From contig CM056728.1 of NCBI GenBank assembly GCA_029844215.1, forward strand, positions 59,807,789 through 59,871,788: a DNA stretch of 64,000 nucleotides, in the 5' to 3' direction. A program made the translations under genes and the position numbers. Numbering within the stretch: the first letter of the stretch is position 1; each line of letters opens with the position of its first letter. This document shows, one piece after another, positions 33,506 through 43,529 of this stretch. The DNA comes from Przewalskia tangutica. Taxonomy: Eukaryota > Streptophyta > Magnoliopsida > Solanales > Solanaceae. The notes under the pieces were generated by a model. It had not been told where the DNA came from. It was given only the letters and a program-made list of their open reading frames with translations, and made no database searches.

Positions 33506-35785
33506 TGTCACGACCCGACCTCGGGCCCGCGACTGGTGCCTTACCCCGGGCACCCTAGTGATACAACATCAGAGAAAATCAGCGGAAATAAAAACTTAAA
33601 CATGAAACAAGATAAAATAAGAAACAGGCTAACCAAAACGGTTACCTTTCTGCATATATATATACGAGCGATTATCCTTTACAAAACACGCGCGTACAAG
33701 ATCTGCACTCTAAGAATGTAACCACAACTGACGATGCGAGGTTCGCCATACACGAATGTAAGTACCTACAACAACGAGGACTCTACCAAAGATAAGCCTC
33801 CGAGAAACGGAGCTTCCCGAGCGGCGAGCTTGTGATCCTATGGCGAAGGATCAACAACAGTGTACCTACACTGCGGCATGTAACAGCCCGAGTCGGCATA
33901 ACAGTACAATGTGGCGAAAATCTTGTAAATGAAATCATAATAGTCTATATAAAGCGGAGACATGTATGATAACCAAACTACGACACAACATATAGCGGTC
34001 ATGTCAAGTCGGGGACTCGCCTCAAAGTCATCACTCAAATATTACAATGGGTCTCACGCCACAACATCAATCATGCGTGGAATACCTTCCGGCCGTGATG
34101 CATGATGTAATAACACCAAGGAGTACACATGAACACCAGTCCCACATGTCATAAAACCGTGACGGCAGAAATGCGAAGGCATAGCTACCAGATCCACTGC
34201 ATCATCAATCGGCCGGCGGGCGAAGCCAGCTACTAGAACCTACCGTACCAACAATACTAAATAACTGTATCACGAAGGTGGCAAGGCAAACGATAGCCTC
34301 TACAGATCCACCTGCATCACGTCGGCCGGCAAGCACGTAAGCTAACTACGATCCACCTGCGCATCACGAGACTTCGTCCTAACACTGACAAACTGCGTCA
34401 CGAAGATGACCGGGGCAAGTGCGATAGCCTCTACCAGATCCACCCTGCATCACGTCGCTGACCGGGGCAAGTACGTAAGCTAACCACCAGATCCACCCTG
34501 CATCACGAAACTTCATCCAAACACTGACTCACGAAGCTGACACGGGGCAAGTACGAAGGCCTCTACCAGATCCACCCTGAATCACGTCGCTGACCGGGGC
34601 AAGTACGTAGACCAACTACCAGATACCAAAGTCGTAATCACGAGACTTCGCCACAAAACACTCCTAATGGAAGCATACCCGTGGGCCATCCAACGTGTCA
34701 GTATGTCCAAAGGAAATAACAAGATAACACTCATAATGGAAGCATACTCGTGGGCCATCCAACGTGTCAGTATGTCCAAAGGAAATAACAAGATAACACT
34801 CCTAATGGAAGCATACCCGTGGGCCACCCATCGTGTCAGTATGTCCAAAAGGATCGATATAGTGGAAGCATACCCGTGGGCCACCCATCGTGTCAGTATG
34901 TCCATCAATCAACGGATAGCAGCCCTCCATTGAGACGCGGTATACGTAATCAAAACACTTGCACAAAAAGGGCTATCACAACAAGCATAGGCAAGTTCAA
35001 CGTACTCGTAGACTTTCATTTTATTACAACAAATCCGGATTTTAACCCCAAGGTACTACGTATTTTAACTCTTAAAAAAATCCATTTCTTTCACAAAAAG
35101 TCACACGATACCCGTAGTATCAAAATAGAGTAACTATCTTTTTAAGTAAACCAAAATAATTTCCATATCTTCTTTTCGAATAAACCAACTTAAGACAAAA
35201 CCATGACTTCCTTTTTAAACCAATTTAAGACAAAACCATGCCTTCTTTTTAAACAATTTTAAGACAAAACCATGCCTTCTTTTTAAACCATTTTAAGACA
35301 AAACCATGCCTTCTTTTAAAACCAAAACACTTTAATTCCTCAAGTCTCCTTTCTTTTAGAAATTAAGTTCCTTACTGTGGAATTTAAGAAAAATCAATAC
35401 TTGTTATTAATGATCTTATTAAAGCAGCCATGATCTAGGAAATGTAATACAATTTTGTCTTATCTTAGCTTCTATGCAGATGGAGGTTTCTACTTGTTTT
35501 AATAATAATTAATTAGTCAATACATTTTCCTTTATTAACGCTGCAGTGGTTTGTTCGATACTTATTCTCATTTTCGAAATCAATATGACTTATTCCTTTT
35601 TAAAACCCAATTACCCATTTCTCACAAATGCGGTTTCACAACTTTTTAACACAAACCAAGTCCTTAATATTTCACATCAAGTCATTTATAAGTCAAGTCT
35701 CTTATCTTTCCTCCTTTCCAATTTTTGTGTCGTATTCTCGTACGTACATCCTCACATACATACCCTGGAACTACTGGGTGTAACA
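33506..35785 (-). mobile_element. Solo LTR in reverse orientation inside D gag
   Basis: Plus-strand ends are TGTCACGACCCGACCTCGGG and GGGTGTAACA, with a perfect TGTTT duplication on both sides and no interior, so it is the product of LTR-LTR recombination. At 2,280 bp it is about 1.45 kb shorter than the E LTR it resembles most. The missing part runs from just inside the LTR start to beyond the TATA box. The breakpoint (about 35710) lies in ATCTTT, shared by both edges in the E LTR. Confidence 0.92.
34340..34910 (-). repeat. Slot minisatellites of the solo LTR
   Basis: Two arrays: about 34340-34650 with CCAGATCCACC and GGGGCAAGTACGTA units, and 34665-34910 with ATGGAAGCATACCCGTGGGC and GTGTCAGTATGTCC units in about 4 copies of roughly 65 bp. 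Confidence 0.8.
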
Positions 35786-35790
35786 TGTTT
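35786..35790. repeat. Target-site duplication of the solo LTR, right copy
   Basis: TGTTT, identical to 33501-33505. Confidence 0.93.
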
Positions 35791-36699
35791 CATTCGGGGA
35801 GTTCTGCGACGTCGCCAGCCCCAGCAGAGTTTAGCACAGCGGCAGCAGTTCCTACTGCGACCATGATATCTGAACCTTCAGTTCCACGACCAGGAGCAGA
35901 AAATATGGATTGCGAAGGGATGGCCCTGTTACTAGCTAGGGTTTTAGCAAACAGAGAGTATAGAATGTACCGATTTATCACAAGTCTTGATGATTATCTA
36001 GTAAAGGGTTGTGCAAGAGTAGCTCTTCAGTCAGGCATGGACATGGCCCGCGTGCGGGCTTATGCGCCGGTGAGGAACGTAGATCGGCAGTTAACCAAGG
36101 TCGTGAAGAAGGCGGATCAGCAGGTCCTTTGGTAACTTTGGCGAGCGCCTCGGCCAGTGAACTAGATATGCGCCTCCGCTTGATCAGAGTGGTCCTCGCG
36201 AGCCGGGGCGTTCGGTATGCAGGAGTTGGTCGAGCTCGGGGGCTTAGTTCCGCAGATATACATAGGTTCTAGCAAGCCGGATTCAGTTTTCCCTCAGTGT
36301 TCACGATATGGCAGGCGTCATCCCGGGAAATGTCGTCTTTTTGCTGGTGCTTGTTTTACCTGCGGCCGTCAGGGCCATGTAAGGAGAGAATGTCCTAGTA
36401 GGAGAGATACGGGTAGGAGGACTCAGCCTACCGGGTCAGTTGCGGATTCAGTGGTTCGGAGAGGAAGGGGAGTTAGCCAGAGGAGGTCACCCCTACCTCG
36501 TTGTGGCTGTTGTGGTAGACTCCATTCTGGGGAGTGTAGTACTACTTCGACAAGTTGTTATGCTTGCGGCCAGCAGGGCCATTTCGTGAGAAGTTGTCCG
36601 ACCAGAGGCAGCACGGATATAGTGACTCAGCCTTCAGGATCAGTGGCTAGTTCATCACCTTCTCTAGCTATGCGCCCAACAGGGCAGGATTATGATTAG

Positions 36700-37209
36700 A
36701 GCGACAAAGGGGAAGTGAAGCAGTAGATACAGGTATATCCTTAACCCTCTAGAGATTAGTATGTGTGATAAGATGAGTATATTTTTTTTAAGTGTTATGT
36801 TTAGATAGCATTGTGTTAATTGTGATTAGAAGACATGGTTAGTTGAAAAGGTAAGATTGGGGACAGGAAAATTGTGAGCCTTAGAATATTACACGTGGAG
36901 ACCTTAGATGCGAGGCCGTCGTGAGTAAAAGATTTTTTTTTTGTGATTGACCTTTATCGGAGTGCATAGTATACGTGGGGTATATTTGTGTGATAAGTCC
37001 CTGAGTGGTGTGAAATGAAAGAGGGTAGTTGAGCTTAGAAGACCACTAGGTTTTCGTGACTTGATTAGTGAGATTGTTCCGGATCGGGGAACAAGAGTTT
37101 GGCGCGAAATGGGTCGGGTTGAGGCAAGGTCGCGGGTCAACCCGCAGCCCGGAATGGGGTGGGGTCAAATTGTGGTGGTCCCGCTATGTGATAGGGTCAC
37201 GAGGGTGCT
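36700..37209 (+). other. D interior after gag: pol-deleted tail
   Basis: Family tail with TATCCTTAACCCTCTAGAGA, GATCGGGGAACAAGAGTTTG and GTCACGAGGGTGCT, where element E enters. No coding signal. Confidence 0.75.
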
Positions 37210-37694
37210 TGTTACACCCCGTAGTTCCAGGGTATGTATGTGAGGACGTACGTACGAGAATACGACACAAAAATTGGAAAGGAGGAAAGATGTGATTTTT
37301 CGACGGAAAAGTTTCCGGATTTTGTGAAGGAAAAAGGTTCGTTTATGGGAATTGGATTCCCAGATTTGGTATTCGGACTTTTTGGAATATTTGAGAATTA
37401 TGGAATTTTATTTCCGGAATTGGTCACGTGGGGCCCACGGGAGGAATTTACGGTTTTGTGGGGCCCACTTTATTTTCGGATTTTTGGCATTGCGGATAGT
37501 TTCGGAAGACGAAATATTTTTGGACGAGTAGAGGGGCGACACGTGTCACCCTCATGTGGCCCTATGGCCGAAAGTGAGGGGCACTTGGACGTTTTTTTTG
37601 GATTTTTGTGGTGAACATTTGGTTGGTAGTTTACCCTCACACATGTACCCAATCCTCACCACATACTTTCCTTGATCTTGGCCATTGATTTCTC

Positions 37695-37702
37695 TATAAA
37701 TA
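37695..37702 (+). promoter_or_regulatory. TATA box, E 5' LTR
   Basis: TATAAATA in CTCTATAAATAGACCC; repeated at 43522-43529 in the 3' LTR. Confidence 0.7.
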
Positions 37703-39547
37703 GACCCTTAAGCTTGCAAGACTTCTTCATCCATTCTTGAGATAATTTCCAAGGCAAAATACTCCCTCCCTCTTGAGTGTAGCTCTCGGCCATGGGCTGA
37801 TTTTAGGAGCTAAAGTTGTCCAAAAATTCTTAAAGTTTTAAGTGTTCTTCCTTAGGGTGTTAGGAAGATTGTGTACCAAGAGTTGGAAAAGATTTCACAC
37901 CCTAGCCTAGAAACCTTGCCTTGGCCGAAACATTGCCAAATTATAGCCTAAGTGTTCTTCACTTTTTGGAGTTGGATCTTGAAGAGGAGTTGGTTAGGAG
38001 CTTCTAAGGGTTTCTTGGAGCGGGTTGGAGCGTAAGGATTTGGAGCTAAACATTGCTCAGGATCGACTTATAAATCTTGGATAATTTTGGGCTTATCGAG
38101 GTAATGATCTATGTCCCCCTATTGTAATTGGATATTACATGTTGTAGTAATGTATAGTTGAGTATACTCTATGTAGAATGAATATGGATAAGAATTGAAC
38201 TGTATTTACATTGGACTGTATTTACAGTAGACTTGTAGTATTATTGTGGAGTAGAATTGTACACGTCCGGTTAGACGTGTAACACCCCCCCCCCCTTGGA
38301 GTTGTTGGATTGGTAGCAGGCCTTGATAGAGGAGGAGATTTATGTGGTTGCGGGGAGGTCTTTGAATTTTCCGTAGAATAAGGAACCTTGTACTTAGAAT
38401 TGTTCTACGAAGAGATCTAGAGGTTGATAGACGTTTTGTGGACTTTTTAGGTGGAATTACTACGAGTAGCGTATTCTACTTGAAGGGTGGAAAAGGCTAG
38501 CAGGGATTCTGATGCTTTGGAGCTTTTGCTTTTGTCGATAATCGTCGCGAGGTATGTGAACCTCTTCCTATATTTTCTAGCATGATTGTTGTGAACTATG
38601 TAGTACGGTAGACGTACGTGTGCTAAACGAATTTGGTGGGTTTAAAACATAAAGTGTTATAACGGCTTTATGGGAAGTTTGTTATAACGACTTTATGTAG
38701 GTAAAGAAATGGTTTCTGGTTTTTAAAAGATAAGAGACTTGACTTATAAATGACTTGATGTATAATATTAAAGACTTGGTTTGTGTTAAAAAGTTGTGAA
38801 ACCGCATTTATGAGAAATGGGTAATTGGGTTTTAAAAGGAATAAGTTATATTGATTTCGGAAATGAGAATAAGTATCGAACAAGCCACTGCAGCGTTAAT
38901 AAAGGAAAATGTATTGACTAATTAATTATTATTAAAACCAGTAGAAACCTCCATCTGCATAGAAGCTAAGATAAGACAAAATTGTATTACATTTTCTAGA
39001 TCATGGCTGCTTTAATAAGATCATTAATAACAAGTATTGATTTTTCTTAAATTCCTGATGGGAACTTGATTTCTAAAAGAAAGAGACTTGAGAATTTGAA
39101 GTGTTTTGGTTTAAAAGAAAGGCATGGTTTTGTCTTAAATTGGTTTAAAACATAAAGTGTTATAATAGCTTTATGGGAAGTTAGTTATAACGACTTTATG
39201 AAAACAAAAGGATGGTTTTATTATTGGATTTAAAATGGTAACTTGACTTTAAAGGGAGAAATGATTTGGTTTAAAAAGAAAGTATGGAAATTGTTTTGGT
39301 TTACTTAAAATTATAGTTACTCTATTTTGATACTATGGGTATCGTGTGACTTTTTGTGAAAGAAATGGATCTTTTAAAGAGTTAAAATACGTAGTACCTT
39401 GGGGTTAAAATCTGGTTTTGTTGTAATAAAATGAAAGTCTATGAGTACGTTGAACTTGCCTATGCTTGTTGTGATAGCCTTTGTTGTGCAAGTGTTTTGA
39501 TTCTGTGCTACCGAGTCTCTCGATGGAGGGTCGGATATCTGGTTGAT

Positions 39548-39740
39548 TGGTGGACATACTGACACGATGGGTGGCCCACGGGTATGCTTCCACCATGAGC
39601 GTTATCTTGTTATTTTCCTTCTGGACATACTGACACGATGGGTGGCCCACGGGTATGCTTCCACTAGGAATGTTATCTTGTTATATCCTTGGACTCTTCG
39701 CGTTGGGTGGCCCACGGGTATGGTTCCATTAGGATTGTTG
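39548..39740 (+). repeat. Minisatellite of about 70 bp, 3 copies (E 5' LTR)
   Basis: Units with ACACGATGGGTGGCCCACGG and GTATGCTTCCAC. Confidence 0.85.
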
Positions 39741-39764
39741 TTCCATGGACTAGCTCTCCATGAG

Positions 39765-40380
39765 GTCTTACTGATTCGGCTTTGGTATCTGGTAGTTGGC
39801 TCTCGTACTTGCCCCGGTCGTGGCTGATTCGGCTTTGGTATCTGGTAGTTAGCCTTCGTACTTTCCCCGTTCAGTTTTGTGACGAAATCTCGTGATTACG
39901 GCCTTGGTATCTGGTAGTTGGTCTACGTACTTGCCCCGATCAGCGACGTGATGCAGGGTGGATCTGGTAGAGGCCTTCGTACTTGCCCCGTGTCAGCTTC
40001 GTGAGTCAGTGTTTGGATGAAGTTTCGTGATGCAGGGTGGATCTGGTGGTTAGCCTACGTACTTTGCCGATCGGCGATGTGATGCGGTGGATCCGGTAGA
40101 GGCTATCGCACTTGCCGGTCGGCCGTGGCGCAGATTTTGATGTTAGGACGAAGTCTCGTGATGCGAGGTGGATCGGTAGTTAGCTTACGTACTTGCCGGT
40201 CGGCGTGATGCGAGTGGATCGGTAGAGGCTATCGTACTTGCCGGTCGGCCGTGATATAGTTATTTAGTATTGTTGGTACGGTAGGTTACGATAGTTGGCT
40301 TCGTACTTGCTCGGTCGATTGATGATGCGGTAGTTACGGTAGCTATGCCTTCGTACTTGCCCCGTATGGTTTTTATGACA
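39765..40380 (+). repeat. Long imperfect array of about 55-60 bp units (E 5' LTR)
   Basis: About ten units built on GGTATCTGGTAGTTGGC or GTGGATCTGGTAGAGGC followed by GTACTTGCCCCGGTCAG. Many units here have lost bases at CTG, CAG and CCCCGG compared with the partner array at 45590-46215. Confidence 0.8.
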
Positions 40381-41062
40381 CAGGTGGGACCTGGTGTTCA
40401 TGTGTACTCCTTGGAGACATTATATCATAGACTGCCGGCAGTGAGGAAGGTATTCCACGGGCATGATTGATGTTGTGGGCGTGAGACCCATCGTTATATT
40501 TGAGTGATGACTTTGAGGGCGTGAGTCCCTGACTTGACATGACTGTTTATATATTGGACTGTAGTTTGGTTATCATACATGTCTCCTGCTTTATATAGAC
40601 TATTATGATTTCATTTCTGATATTTTGATTTCACATACTTGGTACTGTTATGCGACCTCCTTGAAGTGCGTTCATGCCGCAGGTAGAGGTATACCAGTTG
40701 TTGATCCTCGCTCATAGGATCACAGTTCAGCGTTTGGGAAGCTCCGTTTCTCCGGAGGCTTATCTTTGGTAGAGTCCCCTGTCATTGCAGGTACTTACAT
40801 TCAGGGGTATGGCGGGGCCCTGTCCCGTCGTAGTTGTTGGTATAAAATTCTTAGAGGTCTGTAGTATTGTTGTGGGCAGGATTTGTAAAGGGTATAACTG
40901 TTCAGGTATTTATATATGCAGAAAGGTAACCGTTTTGGTTAGCCTGTTTCTTATTTTATCTTGTTTCATGTTTAAGTTTTTATTTCCGCTGATTTTCTCT
41001 GATGTTGTATCACTAGGGTGCCCGGGGTAAGGCACGATCGCGGGCAGTGGTCGTGACAAAAG

Positions 41063-41073
41063 TGGTATCGAGC
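41063..41073 (+). other. Primer binding site of element E (altered)
   Basis: TGGTATCGAGC, one base shorter than TGGTATCAGAGC, with the change at CAG. Confidence 0.8.
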
Positions 41074-41258
41074 GGTTAATCCTCGGAAGGTGTCTCAGCA
41101 TCGTGTCTAGTAGAGTCTTGATTATCGGTGTGTTGTGCACCACATCTATAATCGGAGGCTCTGAGATATTTAGGATTGGTTTCCATTCTTCTCCCACAGA
41201 GATCGTGCCTTAGAGATGTGTTATAAGATGGACTCCTGGCGTATTCTTATGTACGGGT

Positions 41259-42030
41259 ATGCCTCGCAAGGCAACCGGGGCCCGGATGGGCAAGGCAGCG
41301 AGAGGAGCTACGAGTAGAACACGAGAGGTTCTGAGGGCACGAGCCACAGTCATTACGAGATAGTACTTCAGACGACGAGTTTTATGACGCCGCTAGCCCC
41401 AACAGAGTTTAGAGTGGCATCAGTTTCTACTGAGGCCACGATACCTGAGCCTCCAGTTCCACGGCCAGGAGCCGAGGATATGAGTTCAAGGAGATGGCCC
41501 AGTTACTAGCTAGGCTGGTGGCTAGGAATGAGGACGGATGGGAGCCGGTGGTTCCAGCAGTACTAGTGATTCACCCTAGATCCGATAGTCTGAGACTTCG
41601 GGATTTCTTGAGTTGCAGTTCGCCAGAGTTCTATGGATAGAGAGCTGAGGATGATCCTCAGGTTGTCGTGCTAGTTTGGGAGATTGTTATACTTGCGGCC
41701 GTCAGGGCCATGTGATGGGAGGATGTCAAAGTAGGAGGGATACAAGAGGGATGACTCAGCCTACCGGGTCAGTTGCGGGTTCAGTTGTTCGGGAGAAGGG
41801 GGTGTTAGTCAGGTGAGGTCACCCCTACCTCGTTGTGGCCGTTGTAATAGACTCCATGTTGGGGAGTGTCGTACTACTTCGACAGCTTGTTATGCTTGTG
41901 GCCAATAGGGCCATTTGGTGAGAGTTGTCCGACCAGAGGTAGCACAGATGTAGAGACTCAGCCTTCGGGATCGGTGGCTGGTTCATCGCCTTATATAGCT
42001 AGGCGCCCTGCAGGGCAGGATTATGATTAG
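41259..42030 (+). pseudogene. Gag of element E, capsid deleted
   Basis: The start is the ATG at 41259 by alignment and the end is TAG 42028-42030. The N-terminal part is spread over frames. Near 41660 the sequence jumps from the DPQ codons of the capsid start straight to the nucleocapsid region (CYTCGRQGHVMGGC near 41690), so nearly all of capsid is missing. A second knuckle (CYACGQ, near 41890) follows after a damaged CCHC-like short motif. The protein could not build a particle. Confidence 0.78.
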
Positions 42031-43010
42031 AGCGACAAAGGGAAAGTGAGGCAGTAGTTACAGAGATATCTTCAGCCCTTAAGAGACTGGTTTATGTTGT
42101 TATGGTGGATACATGTTAAGTGCTATGTACGGAAAGCATTGTGTTAAGTGTGAATTAGAAAACATGGGTAGTTAAAAAGGGTAAGTCTGGGGACGAGACA
42201 ATTGTGAGACTTAGAATTTATAACAGTTAGGACCTTGGATGCAAGGCCGTCTTGAGTGGGTGATTTTACGGTTGGTCTTTGTCGAAGTACTTGGTATGCA
42301 TGAAATATATTGTGGGATAATTCCATGGGTAGTGTGAGATGGAAGTGATAGCTTTCATGACGTGAATTAGTAAGATTGTTCCGGATCGGGGAACGAGAGA
42401 GTTTGGCGCGACTGTGGGTCGGGTTGAGGTCGTATTGCGGGTCAACCCGTAGCCCGGAATAAGGTGGGGTCAGTTCGAGGTGGTCCCGCCAGGTGGTAGG
42501 GTCACGAGGGTGCTAGGCCCAGGTTTAGGTAACCATCGGACGAGTTCGCGGATGTGTTCGACTAGAATCAGATCGTGAAGGCCGGGAATGGCCTTGAAAG
42601 AATTTGAGGCTAGTAAGATGACCAAGTTTGGAGGTAGTGACTCCAAAGGTTTTGGAAACTGAAGCGATGACTGGAGTATGGTACGTGTACTAGAAAGAGT
42701 TCGGGTGTACGAGAAGGGTACGACAAGTAGGGAAAGAAGTGAACATGTGCTAAGAGATGGAAGTGATCATTTTTTGTGAAGTAAAGGTGCGAAGAGAGTA
42801 TCCTTTGGACCAGGAGCGAGAGTTAGTGTTGTTTTACATCTTCAAGGTGATTCCTCGTTGGCTTGGATTTGGGTTTCGCGCGTATGTTATATTATGGCCA
42901 TTGATGGCATGATTGGTTTCGTAAGTATAGTAGTGAAGACTATACCGGCGCATGTATGTTTGGAGACTTAGAAGGAACATTCGGGACGAATGTTTCTAAG
43001 GGGGGAAGAA
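42031..43010 (+). other. E interior after gag: tail, hairpin 42976-42994, polypurine tract
   Basis: Non-coding tail of the family. The inverted repeat AACATTCG / CGAATGTT with loop GGA stands at 42976-42994, then AAGGGGGGAAGAA (about 42998-43010) leads directly into the 3' LTR. This is the clearest polypurine tract of the window. Confidence 0.82.
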
Positions 43011-43521
43011 TGTTACACCCCGTAGTTCCAGGGTATGTATGTGAGGACGTACGTACGAGAATACGACACAAAAATTGGAAAGGAGGAAAGATGTGATTTT
43101 TCGACGGAAAAGTTTCCGGATTTTGTGAAGGAAAAAGGTTCATTTATGGGAATTGGATTCCCAGATTTGGTATTCGAACTTTTTGGAATATTTGAGAATT
43201 ATGGAATTTTATTTCCGGAATTGGTCACGTGGGGCCCACGGGAGAAATTTACGGTTTTGTGGGGCCCACTTTATTTTCGGATTTTTGGCATTGCGGATAG
43301 TTTCGGAAGACGAAATATTTTTGGATGAGTAGGGGGGTGACACGTGTCACCCCCATGTGGCCCTATGGCCGAAAGTGAGGGGAACTTGGACGTTTTTTTT
43401 TGGGGACAAGTGGCAAGCCACTTGTCCCATTTTTGTGGTGAACATTTGGTTGGTAGTTTACCCTCACACATGTACCCAATCCTCACCACACACTTGCCTT
43501 GATCTTGGCCATTGATTTCTC

Positions 43522-43529
43522 TATAAATA
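43522..43529 (+). promoter_or_regulatory. TATA box, E 3' LTR
   Basis: TATAAATA, same context as 37695-37702. Confidence 0.7.

Larger units (their letters stand above)
33392..36699 (+). pseudogene. Gag of element D, split by a solo LTR, capsid deleted
   Basis: The start is the ATG at 33392 (MPMRKATRAQKGKAAEG); the frame is open to 33505. The reverse solo LTR 33506-35785 and one duplication copy interrupt it. Gag resumes at 35791 (SGSSATSPAPAEF, then MALLLARVLANREY). Near 35958-35965 the frame jumps from the start of capsid to its end (YRFITSLDDYLVKGCARVAL), removing most of the domain. At 36290-36610 there are two pairs of zinc motifs: CSRYGRRHPGKC and CFTCGRQGHVRREC, then CGCCGRLHSGEC and CYACGQQGHFVRSC. 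The end is TAG at 36697-36699. Frameshifts lie near 36130-36220. Confidence 0.85.
30042..37209 (+). mobile_element. Element D: gag-only LTR retrotransposon, 3' end not seen
   Basis: Starts TGTTACACCCGTAGTTCCA inside fragment I (left duplication candidate TTTCG at 30037-30041). 5' LTR of 3,144 bp, primer site, Gag interrupted by a reverse solo LTR, then the pol-deleted tail up to the insertion of element E after GAGGGTGCT at 37209. In the other copies the next bases are AGGCCC, which are missing here. Confidence 0.85.
37210..41058 (+). repeat. 5' LTR of element E
   Basis: 3,849 bp, the longest LTR here. G-box 37425-37430, GACACGTGTC 37538-37547, TATA box 37695-37702, C run near 38283, the conserved block at about 38885-39010 and two slot arrays. 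A 60-bp stretch (GGTTTAAAACATAAAGTGTT onward) is present twice, at about 38638 and 39142. Confidence 0.92.
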
